From assembly GCA_029974595.1 (NCBI GenBank), contig JARKRC010000074.1:51187-115186 (forward strand): a DNA stretch of 64,000 nucleotides, in the 5' to 3' direction. The translations under genes were made by a program, and so were the position numbers. Numbering within the stretch: the first letter of the stretch is position 1; every line of letters begins with the position of its first letter. This document shows positions 1 through 9,536 of this stretch, piece by piece. The notes beneath the pieces were generated by a model that saw only the letters and a program-made list of their open reading frames with translations, was not told the DNA's origin and ran no database searches. The stretch comes from Ereboglobus sp. GTDB lineage: Bacteria; Verrucomicrobiota; Verrucomicrobiia; Opitutales; Opitutaceae.

Positions 1-481
1 AGGCGATGCCGTGGTTGGTCCAGAACGCGCGCACGGCGGGGTCGCGGTGCGAGAGCGTGAAGCCGTCGGCGGAAAGCGCGTGCGAAAAATACGTGGGATT
101 GAAGTCGAGGCCGAGGCGGCGTTTTTTCGCCCAGGCGACCCAGTTTTCGAATTGGTCGATGGTGTAGGCGTCGCGGTCGATTTTTTTGCCGTTGAGCTCG
201 GCGTAGGAGGCGTGGAGGTTGACGCGGTTTTTGCCGGGGATGAGCGAGAGGGCCTTGTCGAGGTCGGCGCGGAGTTCGTCGGCGGTACGGGCCTTGCCGG
301 GATAGTTGCCGGTGGCCTGGATGCCGCCGGTCAGCTCGGCATCGGCGCGTTCGAAGCCGCCGACGTCGTCGCCCTGCCAGCACTGGAGGGAAACGGGGAC
401 GCGGGCGAGCGTCTTGAGGGCTTTTTCTACATCAACGCCGAGTTCGGCGTAGCGTTCTTTGGCGAGGTTGAAGGCATCCAT
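1..481 (-). CDS. rhaA: L-rhamnose isomerase, N-terminal part (runs off window)
   Basis: Cytosolic enzyme that converts L-rhamnose to L-rhamnulose, the first step of rhamnose catabolism. Only the first 160 codons are here; the 3' end lies beyond the left edge. Family-typical stretches are [12 protein letters not shown] (about residues 29-40), [15 protein letters not shown] (51-65), the NLH around 88-90, and [18 protein letters not shown] (123-140), all colinear with E. coli RhaA as I remember it. The ATG at 481 gives the protein start [15 protein letters not shown], which fits the family. No Shine-Dalgarno sequence is visible upstream. No neighbour in the window belongs to rhamnose metabolism, so any partners would lie to the left. 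Confidence 0.93.
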   Translation of the reverse strand, partial: MDAFNLAKERYAELGVDVEKALKTLARVPVSLQCWQGDDVGGFERADAELTGGIQATGNYPGKARTADELRADLDKALSLIPGKNRVNLHASYAELNGKKIDRDAYTIDQFENWVAWAKKRRLGLDFNPTYFSHALSADGFTLSHRDPAVRAFWTNHGIA

Positions 482-650
482 GGTATGTGTGTGTGCGTGT
501 TTTTGGGTGGTTGAAATAAGCGTGGGCGAGGAGGGCAAAACGGGAAGCCCGGTGCGCGTCCGACAGTCAGAAAGATGCGGATATGATCGGAGTCGCGCAA
601 ATAAAAAGAGAGGGATTTTTGCGGCGGCCGCGTTCCCTCCCGCGCGCCTT

Positions 651-1310
651 TCAAACGACAGGCGGATCGGGCCGCTGCAACTCTCCGATACGCGACATGA
701 TGACATCGCTTGCGTGCTGGTAGCGTTCCTTGCCTTTCGAGGGGTCGTCGTAATCGGCGGGCAAAAGCGCCTTGCCATAGACGACGGACACGGGCGTGCA
801 AAGCCGCAGCTTTCCGCCGCGTCCAAATGCCTCGTAGCTTCCGAAAATGCGCGCGGGCACGACCGGCACACCGGTGCGGCAGGCGAACATGCCCACGCCG
901 GGTTTGGCGGTTTGCAGATTGCCGTCGGGCGAGCGCGTGCCCTCGGGAAACATGATGACGACTTTTTCGTCCTTCACGGCCTGAAGCACGGCCTTGATCG
1001 CCTTTACGTCGGAGCCGCCGTCGCGATCGACGGGAATCGTGCCGACGGCGTCGAGCCACCAGCTCGCGAGACCGGGTTTCCAGAGTGTTTTCCGGGCGAA
1101 GAAGCGCACTTGGTGCGGCAGAAACGCGCCGACGATCGGCGGGTCAAGGTGGCTGGCGTGGTTGCTTGCGACGATGTAGGGGCCGCGCTTGGGGAGATTG
1201 TCGAGTCCGACGACGTCGCCGCGAAACGCGATGTCGGTTACGACGGTGTCGACGTAATGGGAGATGCCATACCAGCGGTCCCATTCGATCTGGCGGAGGC
1301 CGTAGCTCAT
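651..1310 (-). CDS. plsC: 1-acyl-sn-glycerol-3-phosphate acyltransferase (PlsC family)
   Basis: Membrane-associated acyltransferase that adds the second acyl chain to lysophosphatidic acid in phospholipid synthesis. The 219-aa protein has block I NHASHLD (residues 50-56, the H-x4-D catalytic pair) and block III FPEGTRS (121-127), which contacts the glycerol phosphate. The length is normal for the family. The start ATG overlaps the cmk stop by 4 nt (ATGA), so the two genes are translationally coupled. A cmk-plsC pairing is common in bacteria. Substrate specificity cannot be read from sequence. Confidence 0.9.
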   Translation of the reverse strand: MSYGLRQIEWDRWYGISHYVDTVVTDIAFRGDVVGLDNLPKRGPYIVASNHASHLDPPIVGAFLPHQVRFFARKTLWKPGLASWWLDAVGTIPVDRDGGSDVKAIKAVLQAVKDEKVVIMFPEGTRSPDGNLQTAKPGVGMFACRTGVPVVPARIFGSYEAFGRGGKLRLCTPVSVVYGKALLPADYDDPSKGKERYQHASDVIMSRIGELQRPDPPVV

Positions 1311-1960
1311 TTGAGTTTTTCCGCGACGATGCCGGAGATTTTTTCGACGACTTGTTCGAGCGTCAGGTTCGTGCTGTCGATCATGATCGCGCCCTTCGCG
1401 CTTTCGAGCAGGCGCTTGTTGTCGAGGATGTCGCGCTCGGCGACCTTGTCCTGCAGGCCTTCATTCCTGCGGCGTTTTGCGCGCTCTTCGAGATCGGCAT
1501 GGAGAAAAAAACGAAGGTCGGCGTCGGGAAAAATTTTCGAGCCGATGTCGCGGCCTTCCATCACGAGGCCGCGGAAACCGTGCGAGCGGGCGACGTCGGC
1601 CTGGCCGCGCTGGTAGTCGAGAAGCGCGGCCCGCAGTTCGGGGATCGGCGCAAAGCGGGCGACGGTTTCGTTGACGGGCTGGCTGCGGATCTCGGCGGCG
1701 TCGATGGGGCGTCCGTCGATTTCCATGTGCGCGGTGCGTCCGTTGACGCGTGTGCCGAGGCGGATCGAGGGGAGCGCAGCGCAGATCGCGGGCAGATCGT
1801 CGGGCGTGAGTTTGCGGCGGAGCAGCTCGGCGGATATGGCGCGGTAGAACGAGCCGGTGTCAACGTGGAGGAGATTAAAACGCTCGCTGAGCGCGCGCGC
1901 CGTGGAGGATTTTCCGGAGGCTGCGCCGCCGTCGATGGCAACGATGATGAAAGGCGTCAT
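1307..1960 (-). CDS. cmk: Cytidylate kinase
   Basis: Phosphorylates CMP and dCMP with ATP for nucleotide supply. With the ATG at 1960 the protein is 217 aa and begins MTPFIIVAIDGGAASGKS, placing the P-loop GGAASGKSS at residues 11-19, as expected for Cmk. An upstream in-frame ATG at 2038 would add 26 low-complexity residues and overlap the aroA end, so it was rejected. Other family signs are the DTGSFYRA motif near residue 34 and the MEGRDIGSKIFPDA stretch near 125-140. The gene lies 34 nt after aroA and is coupled to plsC, continuing the minus-strand run tyrA-aroA-cmk-plsC. Confidence 0.93.
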   Translation of the reverse strand: MTPFIIVAIDGGAASGKSSTARALSERFNLLHVDTGSFYRAISAELLRRKLTPDDLPAICAALPSIRLGTRVNGRTAHMEIDGRPIDAAEIRSQPVNETVARFAPIPELRAALLDYQRGQADVARSHGFRGLVMEGRDIGSKIFPDADLRFFLHADLEERAKRRRNEGLQDKVAERDILDNKRLLESAKGAIMIDSTNLTLEQVVEKISGIVAEKLK

Positions 1961-1994
1961 GGGTGAAAAAAGGTGAAGGTGCGCGGAGTCGGAA

Positions 1995-3380
1995 TCAGAC
2001 GAGGAGGGCTTGGATGCGGATGGTTTCCAGCTGTTCAAAAAAGTGCGGAAAGGTTTTTGCGCAGCAGGCGGGGTTGTCGATCGTGAGCCAGGGGCGTCCG
2101 TCGCCGTGGAGATCGTGGCAGCCGAGGATGCCGAGGCTCATCGCGAAACGGTGGTCGTGATAGGTCTCGACGGTTTGCCCGGTGAGGAGCGGGCGCGGAT
2201 GGATTTCGAGCGAGTCGCCGGTTTCGATGACGCGCTGACCGAGGCGCGCGAGTTCGCGCGCCATGCCGGAGACGCGGTCGGTTTCCTGTTTGCGCGTGTG
2301 CGCGATGCCGGTGATGCGCGTCGGATGCGGGAGCAACGGCGCGATGGTGGCGAGGGTGAGAAAGGTATCGGAGAACTCGTTGAAATTTTCGTCGAGCGCG
2401 GGCGCGCCGCCGTGGTTTTTGGAAGCGGAGATTTCGAGTCCCGTAGTTGTTTCTTGGATACGGAGGCCGGTTTTTTGTAGGACGGTCGCGAAGCGCGTGT
2501 CGCCCTGCAGGCTGCCGCCGCCGGGGCCGCGAAGGGCGTTGAGCATGAGGCCGCCCCCGGTGACGAGGGGGAGCGCGAGGAAATAGCTGGCGGCGGTGGC
2601 GTCGGGCTCGATGGCGTAGATGCCTGGGGAGCGGTAGGGACGCGTGGCACGGGCTGCCAGCCCGTGTTTGGCGTCGATGCCGAATTGGGCCATGAGGTTT
2701 TTTGTCATTTGCACGAAAGGTTCGCGCACGGGGGCGGAGAGGCGGATGTCGGGCGGCGTTTCGCAGAGTGGCGCAACCATGAGGAGCGCGGAGAGCATCT
2801 GGCTGCTTTCAGTGGCGTCGATTTCGACGGGACCGCCGCGCAGGCCGCGGGCGTGGATTTCGATGGGGAAGTGGTGCGCCTCGCCAAGGCAGCGGATGTC
2901 GGCGCCGAGCGAGCGGAGCGCGTCGAGGAGGCCGCGCATGGGGCGCTTGCGCATTTGCGGGACGCCGTCGATGCGGTAGATGCCGCGCGGGGCGGCGGCG
3001 CAGAGCGCGGTGAGGAAGCGGGCGGCGGTGCCGGCGAGGCCGACGTCGATTTCGATTGGGGAATGCGATCTACGAGTCTGCGAGTGGCCAGACATGCGGA
3101 ATGCGGAATTGGGGGAGAGCAGGGAGTTTTCCTGGTTGGAAACGCAAATGGTGGCGGCGGCTTCGTTGGCCTCGATGTCGAGTCCGAGCTTGCGCAGGGC
3201 GGCGATCATGAGTTCGGTGTCCTCGCTGAAGAGCGCGCCGGAGAGGGTGACGGGCGCGTCGCAGAGCGCGGCAATGAGGAGCGCGCGGTTGGTCAGGCTT
3301 TTCGAGCCGGGGAGCGTGATGGAACCGGAGACGGGGCGCGTGATCGGGATGATGGGAAGTTGTGCGGGAAGCGGGTTCAT
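1995..3380 (-). CDS. aroA: 3-phosphoshikimate 1-carboxyvinyltransferase (EPSP synthase)
   Basis: Sixth step of the shikimate pathway: joins phosphoenolpyruvate to shikimate 3-phosphate. The family start LPGSKSLTNRALLIAAL (residues 23-39), GLAGTAARFLTAL (114-126) and YHDHRFAMSLG near the C-terminus are clear. At 461 aa it is somewhat longer than the usual 425-445. Two pieces explain this: a low-complexity stretch around residues 84-110 that reads like translated intergenic repeat (SPNSAFRMSGHS), and a palindromic repeat translated as HGLAARAT at about 239-246. It lies 21 nt after tyrA, so the two aromatic amino acid genes are probably co-transcribed. Confidence 0.95.
   Translation of the reverse strand: MNPLPAQLPIIPITRPVSGSITLPGSKSLTNRALLIAALCDAPVTLSGALFSEDTELMIAALRKLGLDIEANEAAATICVSNQENSLLSPNSAFRMSGHSQTRRSHSPIEIDVGLAGTAARFLTALCAAAPRGIYRIDGVPQMRKRPMRGLLDALRSLGADIRCLGEAHHFPIEIHARGLRGGPVEIDATESSQMLSALLMVAPLCETPPDIRLSAPVREPFVQMTKNLMAQFGIDAKHGLAARATRPYRSPGIYAIEPDATAASYFLALPLVTGGGLMLNALRGPGGGSLQGDTRFATVLQKTGLRIQETTTGLEISASKNHGGAPALDENFNEFSDTFLTLATIAPLLPHPTRITGIAHTRKQETDRVSGMARELARLGQRVIETGDSLEIHPRPLLTGQTVETYHDHRFAMSLGILGCHDLHGDGRPWLTIDNPACCAKTFPHFFEQLETIRIQALLV
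2648..2666. repeat. 19-bp palindromic repeat inside aroA
   Basis: Sequence cacgggctgccagcccgtg: 7-bp arms around a 5-nt centre. It is read in frame as HGLAARA in aroA. It belongs to the same family as the copies at 8181, 8229, 8259, 10207, 10272, 26266, 27178, 27236 and 37272. Confidence 0.85.
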
Positions 3381-3401
3381 GCCGGGGCGGTTACGTTTGG
3401 A

Positions 3402-4265
3402 TCATAGCGAGTCCCGGAATTTTTTTCCGGCTTCGAGGCGGGCGCGGAGCAGGGGCCAGTCCCCGGCGGCAAACGCGGCGCGCACGGTGGCGAGCTCGGT
3501 TTCATAGGATTCGAGGGCGCGGAGGATCTCGGCGCGGTTTTGCTGAAAAATCTCGATCCACATGTTCGCGTCGCTTGCGGCGATGCGCGTGGTGTCGCGC
3601 AGGCCGTTGCCGGCGAATTCGCGCCAATCGGAATTTTTTGCCCCAAGGAAAGCGGCGAGCGTGGTGGCAAGGGTTTGCGGGAGGTGGCTGATGTGCGCGA
3701 CGATTTCGTCGTGCTGCTCCGGCGTGACGATGACGGGATTGGCGCCGAGATCGCTCCAAAAATCGCAGACGGAGGCGATCTTCATCCCGAGGGCGAGCGC
3801 GCCGGCGGTGATGTTCGCGGAAGGCTGCGTGACAAAGGCGGTGCGTCCGATGAAGAGGTCGTCGGTGGCGTTTTCCCAGCCGGTTTTGGCGCTGCCGGCC
3901 ATCGGGTGCGAGCCGATGAAAAGGGCGTGCGCGGGCATGGCGGCGGAGCATTCGCGGCAGACGCGGGTTTTGACACTGCCGACGTCGGTGACGATGGCGC
4001 CGGGCTTGAGGGCGGGGGAGATGAGCGCGGCGAGTTCGATGATTTTTTCGACGGGTGCGGCGAGGACAACGAGGTCGGCTTCGCGGACGGCATCGTCCGG
4101 GGTTTCGGCGACGGCATCGACCCAGGATTGCGCGCGGAGATTGGCGCGGGTTTCGGGTCGGCGCGCCCAGAGGGTGATGTGGCGGGCGGCGTTGCGCGCA
4201 CGCGCGGCCTTGGCGACGGATGCGCCGAGGAGTCCGGGTGCGAGTATGGCGAGATGGTCGATCAC
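3402..4265 (-). CDS. tyrA: Prephenate dehydrogenase
   Basis: NAD(P)-dependent oxidative decarboxylation of prephenate (or arogenate) toward tyrosine. The 287-aa protein starts with a Rossmann fingerprint (LAPGLLGASVAKA, residues 8-20), followed by VTDVGSVK (92-99) and GSHPMAGS (118-125), whose His is the conserved catalytic one of TyrA. There is no ACT or chorismate mutase domain, so this is the monofunctional form. The start codon is GTG at 4265; the protein aligns from its first residue and no better ATG lies nearby. The gene precedes aroA by 21 nt and likely heads the aromatic/cmk/plsC operon. Confidence 0.92.
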   Translation of the reverse strand: MIDHLAILAPGLLGASVAKAARARNAARHITLWARRPETRANLRAQSWVDAVAETPDDAVREADLVVLAAPVEKIIELAALISPALKPGAIVTDVGSVKTRVCRECSAAMPAHALFIGSHPMAGSAKTGWENATDDLFIGRTAFVTQPSANITAGALALGMKIASVCDFWSDLGANPVIVTPEQHDEIVAHISHLPQTLATTLAAFLGAKNSDWREFAGNGLRDTTRIAASDANMWIEIFQQNRAEILRALESYETELATVRAAFAAGDWPLLRARLEAGKKFRDSL

Positions 4266-4381
4266 GCTGCGGATTAAAGGGGAGCAGGCGGGCTTAAATC
4301 GACTTAAATCTATTTTGGCTGGCGATGAAATGCGGACGCGGAAATGCGGCGCGGTGCCCCGTGGTTTTTATTTTCGCGCTT

Positions 4382-4792
4382 TCATCCGCCTGCGAACACC
4401 GGGCGGAAGCCGGCCCCGGCGAGGATGCGGGCAACTTCGTCGCGTTTGTCGCCCTGGATTTCAATGCGCCCGTCTTTTACCGTGCCGCCGGTGCTGCAGG
4501 CGGCGCGCATTTTTTTGGCGAGGGCTTCTTTTTCGGGAAGGCCGATACCGGTAAAACCGCACGCGACGGTGACGGTTTTGCCGCCGCGCCCGGCTTTTTC
4601 GCGAATGACATCGACGCGTCCGCGGTTTTTGGGCGCGGTGGGAACGGGCGGCGGTTGCGTGCTGGCGGAGGAGGCGGGGGCGGAGGGGAGATTCTGGAGC
4701 GAACCGAGCGCGGAGAGGGAGGAGAAGGCGTTTTGCGTGAGGGATTTGCCGCCGTCGGTCGGGATTTTTCGCGTGTCTTTGCCGGTGCTCAT
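4382..4792 (-). CDS. yciH: SUI1/YciH-family translation factor
   Basis: eIF1-like protein thought to act in start-codon fidelity on the small ribosomal subunit. The SUI1 domain covers about residues 58-136 with the typical core GRGGKTVTVACGFTGIG and a C-terminal IQGDKRDEVARILAGAGFRP. The N-terminal 55 residues are Ser/Pro/Ala-rich and look disordered. The length of 136 aa is slightly above the usual 105-120 because of that tail. It is transcribed away from sucA and separated from tyrA by 116 nt. Confidence 0.88.
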   Translation of the reverse strand: MSTGKDTRKIPTDGGKSLTQNAFSSLSALGSLQNLPSAPASSASTQPPPVPTAPKNRGRVDVIREKAGRGGKTVTVACGFTGIGLPEKEALAKKMRAACSTGGTVKDGRIEIQGDKRDEVARILAGAGFRPVFAGG

Positions 4793-4986
4793 GATGGGCG
4801 TGTGCGTCGTTGTATAATTTGTATAAAAGAGGCCTGCGCAAAAGCAGGATGAATTATGCTATTTGATAGAGCGGCGCGCCGTCTATTACGAAATGTGAAA
4901 CCGGCCTGCGCGCGGGGGATGGTGGTCGCCTTTCATCTTGAGCCGTGTTGATTGTGACTGCAGGATCGTGCAAAAATAATGCAGCA

Positions 4987-7833
4987 ATGAACATGCTTTC
5001 ATTTCCTCCGCGCGCCAACGCAGACCTCATCGAAGCCGCCTACCGAAACTGGCTCGACAATCCCGACTCGGTCGATCCCACATGGCGGGGGTTTTTCCAA
5101 GGGTTCATGCTCGGCAACGGCGGGGCTGCCACGCCCGGGGCGATTGTCTCGGCGCTCGCGGGCGCGGACGGCGCAGGCGCGACCCTCACCGATTCGCTCA
5201 AGCAATCGCAAGTCCACTCGCTCATTTATCACTACCGCAGCATCGGGCATTTGCAGGCGCGCCTCGATCCGCTCTCGCCGCCTCCCGCGCCGACGCCGAG
5301 GCTTTCGCTTGCCGAGTTCGGTTTGGAAGAGGCGGATCTCGACCGGACGTTCGACGTCGGCCACTACCTCGACGGCGGGCGGATGCGTCTGCGCGATCTC
5401 ATCGCGTCGCTCTCGAAAACCTACTGCGGCGCCATCGGCGTCGAATACATTCACATCCAGGATACCGAAATCCGCCGCTGGCTTCAGGCCGCGATGGAGC
5501 CGAATTATTTCCAGCCCGCCTTCAACAAGGCCGAGAAAACACGCATCCTCCGGCGCATCCACAAAGCCGAGATCTTCGAGAAGTTTCTCCACACAAAATA
5601 CGTCGGCCAGAAACGTTTCTCGCTCGAAGGCGGCGAGACATTCATCGCCGCGCTCGATGCCATCATCGAACGCTGTCCCACGCTCGGCATCGAGGAAATC
5701 GTCGTGGGCATGGCGCACCGCGGGCGCCTTTCCGTGCTCGCGAACATCCTCCGGAAACCCTTCGACGTTCTCTTCGAGCAATTCTCCGAAAACTACCTCC
5801 CGAACACCGTCGCGGGCGACGGTGACGTGAAATATCACCTCGGCTACGAGGCCATCCTAAAAACTTCCGGCGGCGCGCAAGTCGAAGTCCGGCTCGCCCC
5901 CAACCCCTCGCATCTTGAAATCGTCAACCCCGGCGTCGAAGGCAAGACGCGCGCCCGCCAGCGTCTCCGCGGCGACACCGCGACGCGCAGCAAAGTCATC
6001 CCGCTTCTCGTCCATGGCGACGCCGCCCTCGCAGGGCAGGGCATCGGTTACGAGACGCTCCAGTTTTCGCAGCTTCCCGGCTATCGCACCGGCGGCACCC
6101 TCCACATCGTGATCAACAACCAGATCGGCTTCACCACGATGCCCGACGACAGCCGCTCCACGCGCTACTGCACCGACCTCGCGAAAATGGCCGACGCGCC
6201 GATCTTCCACGTCAACGGCGACGACCCCGAGGCCGTCTGCCTCGCGACGCTCCTCGCGCTCGAATTCCGCCAGACGTTTCACCGCGACGTATTCGTTGAC
6301 ATGTATTGCTACCGCCGCCACGGCCACAACGAGTCCGACGAGCCCGCGTTCACCCAGCCCACGCTCTACAAAAAAATCGCCGCGCACCCGCACGTTTCCG
6401 AAATCTACTCCAAGCGCCTCATCACCGAAGGCACGATCACCTCCGCCGACAACGACGCCATCGTCAGCGAATACACCGCCGCAATGGAAGCCGCCTTCGC
6501 CAAGGCCAAGGCCGCCGAAGCCGCGGCCGCCGCGAAACCGCCCGAGGACTACGATCCCTCCACCCGCCGTTTCCGCGGTTCCAACGCCGTTTTCCAGCCC
6601 TCCTACAAACACACCCCCGTCGCCACCGGCGTCACGCGCGAGTTGATCGAAAAAGTCACCCGCGCCCTCACCACCATCCCCGAGGGTTTCAACATCAATT
6701 CCAAGGTCAAACGCCTCCTCGACAACCGCGCCAAGGCCTTCGCCGAGGGCGGCCCCGTCGATTGGGGCTACGGCGAAGCGCTCGCGTTCGGCACGCTCCT
6801 CCTCGAGGGCGCGCCCGTGCGCCTCAGCGGGCAGGATTGCGAGCGCGGCACATTCAGCCACCGCCACGCCGTCCTCTACGATCAGGAAACCCGCGCACGC
6901 TACATCCCGCTCCAGAACCTCGCGCCCGACCAGGAGCGCTTCTGCGTTTACAACTCCCTCCTTTCCGAAGCCGCCGTGCTCATGTTCGACTACGGTTACT
7001 CAATGGATTACCAGAAAATGCTCTGCATATGGGAGGCGCAATTCGGCGACTTCGCCAACGGCGCGCAAGTCGCCATCGACCAGTTCATCGTCAGCGCCGA
7101 GTCCAAGTGGCAGCGCACCGCCGGCATCGTCCTCTTCCTCCCGCACGGCTACGAAGGGCAGGGCCCCGAGCACTCCTCCGCGCGCCTCGAACGATACCTG
7201 CAAGCCTGCGCCGAAAACAACATACAGGTCGTCAACCCCACCACGCCCGCGCAAATCTTCCACCTCCTGCGCCGCCAGATGAAACGCGACTTCAAGAAAC
7301 CCCTCGTCGTGATGTCGCCCAAATCCCTCCTTCGCCATCCCGCCGCCGTCTCGCGTATCCAGGATTTCACTACGGACGGATTTCAAGAAATCCTCGACGA
7401 CCCCGCCTGGGCGGACTGGGCCTCGTGCCCGCTTCCCTCCGGCGGCAAAACCGAGGACGCCCCCAAGTCGCACCGTCCCCCGGGCCGCATCATCCTCTGC
7501 TCCGGCAAAGTCTATTACGACCTCTGCGATTATCGCGACCGCCACAAAATCACCGACGCCGCCATTCTCCGCATCGAGCAACTCTACCCGCTTCATCGCA
7601 ATCGCATTGCCGAGCTCGCCGACACCTACGGTCACGGCGGCCACCTCATCTGGTGCCAGGAAGAGCCGCAAAACATGGGTGCCTGGACATGGATTGCCCC
7701 GCAATTCGAGGAAATCTTCGGACGCAAAGCCACCTACGCCGGCCGCAAGCCCAGCGCCAGCCCCGCCGTCGGCGCGCTCGCCCTCCACAAACGCGAACTC
7801 ACCATGCTCCTCCGCGACGCCTTCAACCTTTAA
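4987..7833 (+). CDS. sucA: 2-oxoglutarate dehydrogenase E1 component
   Basis: Thiamine-diphosphate-dependent E1 of the 2-oxoglutarate dehydrogenase complex (TCA cycle): decarboxylates 2-oxoglutarate and passes the succinyl group to lipoylated E2. With the ATG at 4987 (MNMLSFPPRANADLIEAAY) the protein is 948 aa, normal for SucA; an in-frame start at 4945 adds 14 residues not expected in the family. Visible family blocks are NWLDNPDSVDPTWRGFF near the N-terminus (E2-binding arm), GMAHRGRLSVLANI (about 240), GDGDVKYHLG (about 279), the diphosphate-binding NGDDPEAV (about 410) and YCYRRHGHNESDEP (about 440). It is followed by sucB after 96 nt of repeat-like sequence. Confidence 0.97.
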   Translation: MNMLSFPPRANADLIEAAYRNWLDNPDSVDPTWRGFFQGFMLGNGGAATPGAIVSALAGADGAGATLTDSLKQSQVHSLIYHYRSIGHLQARLDPLSPPPAPTPRLSLAEFGLEEADLDRTFDVGHYLDGGRMRLRDLIASLSKTYCGAIGVEYIHIQDTEIRRWLQAAMEPNYFQPAFNKAEKTRILRRIHKAEIFEKFLHTKYVGQKRFSLEGGETFIAALDAIIERCPTLGIEEIVVGMAHRGRLSVLANILRKPFDVLFEQFSENYLPNTVAGDGDVKYHLGYEAILKTSGGAQVEVRLAPNPSHLEIVNPGVEGKTRARQRLRGDTATRSKVIPLLVHGDAALAGQGIGYETLQFSQLPGYRTGGTLHIVINNQIGFTTMPDDSRSTRYCTDLAKMADAPIFHVNGDDPEAVCLATLLALEFRQTFHRDVFVDMYCYRRHGHNESDEPAFTQPTLYKKIAAHPHVSEIYSKRLITEGTITSADNDAIVSEYTAAMEAAFAKAKAAEAAAAAKPPEDYDPSTRRFRGSNAVFQPSYKHTPVATGVTRELIEKVTRALTTIPEGFNINSKVKRLLDNRAKAFAEGGPVDWGYGEALAFGTLLLEGAPVRLSGQDCERGTFSHRHAVLYDQETRARYIPLQNLAPDQERFCVYNSLLSEAAVLMFDYGYSMDYQKMLCIWEAQFGDFANGAQVAIDQFIVSAESKWQRTAGIVLFLPHGYEGQGPEHSSARLERYLQACAENNIQVVNPTTPAQIFHLLRRQMKRDFKKPLVVMSPKSLLRHPAAVSRIQDFTTDGFQEILDDPAWADWASCPLPSGGKTEDAPKSHRPPGRIILCSGKVYYDLCDYRDRHKITDAAILRIEQLYPLHRNRIAELADTYGHGGHLIWCQEEPQNMGAWTWIAPQFEEIFGRKATYAGRKPSASPAVGALALHKRELTMLLRDAFNL

Positions 7834-7929
7834 TATTCACCAAAAACATAACTAAAATCCGATAACCTCAAAAAAACCGCACCGTCCTCCACTCATCCCG
7901 CATTCCCAAATCCGCATTCCACATTTCTC

Positions 7930-9198
7930 ATGAGCCTCATCGAAGTCAAAATCCCGCCTGTGGGCGAATCCATCACCTCCGGAATCCTCGCCAAATGGCA
8001 CGTCGCCGACGGCGCCATTGTCAAAAAAGACCAGCCCCTCTACGAACTCGAAACCGACAAAATCACCTCCGAGGCCACGGCCGAGTCCGCCGGCAAGATC
8101 ACCCTCAAGGCCGCCGCCGGTGACGAAGTGAAAATCGGCCAGATCGTCGCCACAATCGACACCTCCGTCGGATCAGGTGGCACGGGCGACTCGCCCGTGG
8201 GTTCGAGTGGGTCGAGTGGGTCGAGTGGCACGGGCTTCCAGCCCGTGGGATCGGGTCGCACGGGCGTCCCGCCCGTGCCTTCCCCCGCCGTCCAGCGCCT
8301 CGCCGCCGAAACCGGCATCAACCCCGCGACCGTCACCGGCACCGGCAAAGGCGGCCGCGTCACCAAAGCCGACATGTTGGAAAAAGCCGAAACCCTGAAA
8401 GAAAAATCCTCCGCACAATCACCCGCCCCCGCCCCCACGCCTGCCTCCGACATTCCGCATTCCCCATTCCCCATTCCGCATTCTTCTTCCGAAGCTGGCG
8501 CCCGCCAGCTTCGGAAGAAAATGACTCCTCTGCGCAAACGCATCGCCGAGCGCCTCGTGCAGGCGCAGCACCAGGCCGCGATGCTGACCACCTTCAACGA
8601 GTGCGATATGTCCGCCGTCATGGCCCTGCGCTCGAAATACCAGGACGACTTCACCAAGCGCCACGGCATCAAGCTGGGTTTCATGTCGTTCTTCACGAAG
8701 GCGGTGGTCCACGCCCTGCAAGCCGTCCCCGGCATCAACGCGCAGATCGACGGCGACACGATCGTCCAAAACAATTACTACGACATCGGCATCGCCGTCT
8801 CCTCCGAAAAAGGCCTGATGGTTCCCGTCCTTCGCAATTGTGACAAAATCGGCATGGCCGACATCGAAAAACAGCTCGGCGACCTCGCCAAAAAAGCCCG
8901 CGACGGCAAAATCACGCTCCCCGATCTCGAAGGCGGCGTGTTCACGATCACCAACGGCGGCATCTTCGGCTCGATGCTCTCGACCCCGATCATCAACACC
9001 CCGCAAAGCGCCATCCTCGGCCTGCACGCCATCAACGAGCGCCCCGTCGCGGTGAACGGCCAGGTCGTCATCCGCCCGATGATGTATCTCGCCCTCAGCT
9101 ACGACCACCGCCTCATCGACGGCAAGGAAGCCGTGACCTTCCTCGTAAAAGTAAAACAAGCCATCGAAGACCCCGCGCGGCTGGTGCTGGGATTGTAA
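7930..9198 (+). CDS. sucB: Dihydrolipoamide succinyltransferase (E2 of 2-oxoglutarate dehydrogenase)
   Basis: E2 core of the complex: carries lipoate and transfers the succinyl group to CoA. Domains in order: lipoyl domain 1-78 with the lipoylated Lys in ETDKITSEA (Lys44), peripheral subunit-binding domain about 118-150 ([32 protein letters not shown] region), catalytic domain about 195-422 with DHRLIDG near the end. The two linkers are unusual. The first contains three copies of a 19-bp palindromic repeat translated as [16 protein letters not shown] and GRTGVPPV. The second contains a run like [11 protein letters not shown] and a perfect 17-bp hairpin. Both insertions keep the frame and fall between domains, so function should survive. 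Confidence 0.96.
   Translation: MSLIEVKIPPVGESITSGILAKWHVADGAIVKKDQPLYELETDKITSEATAESAGKITLKAAAGDEVKIGQIVATIDTSVGSGGTGDSPVGSSGSSGSSGTGFQPVGSGRTGVPPVPSPAVQRLAAETGINPATVTGTGKGGRVTKADMLEKAETLKEKSSAQSPAPAPTPASDIPHSPFPIPHSSSEAGARQLRKKMTPLRKRIAERLVQAQHQAAMLTTFNECDMSAVMALRSKYQDDFTKRHGIKLGFMSFFTKAVVHALQAVPGINAQIDGDTIVQNNYYDIGIAVSSEKGLMVPVLRNCDKIGMADIEKQLGDLAKKARDGKITLPDLEGGVFTITNGGIFGSMLSTPIINTPQSAILGLHAINERPVAVNGQVVIRPMMYLALSYDHRLIDGKEAVTFLVKVKQAIEDPARLVLGL
8181..8277. repeat. Three 19-bp palindromic repeats in the sucB lipoyl-E3-binding linker
   Basis: Copies at 8181-8199 (cacgggcgactcgcccgtg), 8229-8247 (cacgggcttccagcccgtg) and 8259-8277 (cacgggcgtcccgcccgtg), spaced by short gtcgagtgg-type repeats. 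All are read in frame as G-T-G-x-x-P-V peptides. The arms are constant and the five central bases vary. Confidence 0.9.
8484..8519. repeat. Perfect 17-bp inverted repeat within sucB
   Basis: Arm 8484-8500 (ttcttccgaagctggcg) is the exact reverse complement of 8503-8519, with a 2-nt loop. It lies in frame in the linker before the catalytic domain. The core (ctggcg-cc-cgccag) differs from the cacgggc family, so it is probably a second palindromic repeat type. Confidence 0.85.
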
Positions 9199-9204
9199 GT
9201 TTCG

Positions 9205-9248
9205 ACAGCCTTGACAGTATGAGGCAAATTGAGACAGTTTGAGACATC
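9205..9248 (+). promoter_or_regulatory. Short repeated motif and possible promoter upstream of dinJ/yafQ
   Basis: Between the sucB stop and the antitoxin start, four related units follow each other: cgacagcc, tgacagta, gagacagt and gagacatc. A TTGACA hexamer lies at 9211-9216, without a good -10 at standard spacing. Iterated sites just before an antitoxin gene fit an autoregulatory operator, but this is inference. Confidence 0.35.
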
Positions 9249-9536
9249 ATGGTCACTGAGACACAAACCACACAAATCCGCATTCGTGTGCCCGCAAGAC
9301 GCATGAAAAAAGTGCAGCGCATGTTCGATGAAATGGGCACCGACGTTACCGGGGCCGTGAACATGTTTTTGGCCCAAGTCGAACGCAGCGGACGTTTGCC
9401 GTTCGATGTGGCGGTCAGCGAGATCCCAAATGCCACCACCCGCGCCGCCATGCACGAAGTGGATGAAATGGTTCGGAACAAGACGCCGGGATACGCCAGC
9501 AAAGGGGCGTTTCTGAATGCGCTTAAAGCGAAATGA
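9249..9536 (+). CDS. dinJ: RelB/DinJ-family antitoxin
   Basis: A 95-aa protein with the RelB/DinJ pattern: an N-terminal ribbon-helix-helix region (QIRIRVPARRMKKVQRMFDEMG, residues 8-29, then VTGAVNMFLAQVERSGRLPF) that should bind its own operator, and a C-terminal tail that would wrap the toxin. LPFDV near residue 56 is typical of DinJ. The stop overlaps the next start by 4 nt (ATGA), the classic antitoxin-toxin arrangement. The pair sits between sucB and lpdA, which normally adjoin, and so looks like an insertion into the 2-oxoglutarate dehydrogenase operon. Confidence 0.85.
   Translation: MVTETQTTQIRIRVPARRMKKVQRMFDEMGTDVTGAVNMFLAQVERSGRLPFDVAVSEIPNATTRAAMHEVDEMVRNKTPGYASKGAFLNALKAK

Noticed and set aside
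1307..2038. Longer cmk starting at 2038
   Set aside because: The extra 26 residues are low-complexity and overlap the aroA 3' end; the P-loop position supports the ATG at 1960.
8181..8277. CRISPR array suggested by regularly spaced repeats in sucB
   Set aside because: Repeats are short palindromes inside a coding frame with tiny non-unique spacers, and no cas gene is present.
8173..8418. Small proteins rich in [12 protein letters not shown] motifs on the strand opposite sucB and other genes
   Set aside because: They are translations of the palindromic repeat, not conserved proteins.
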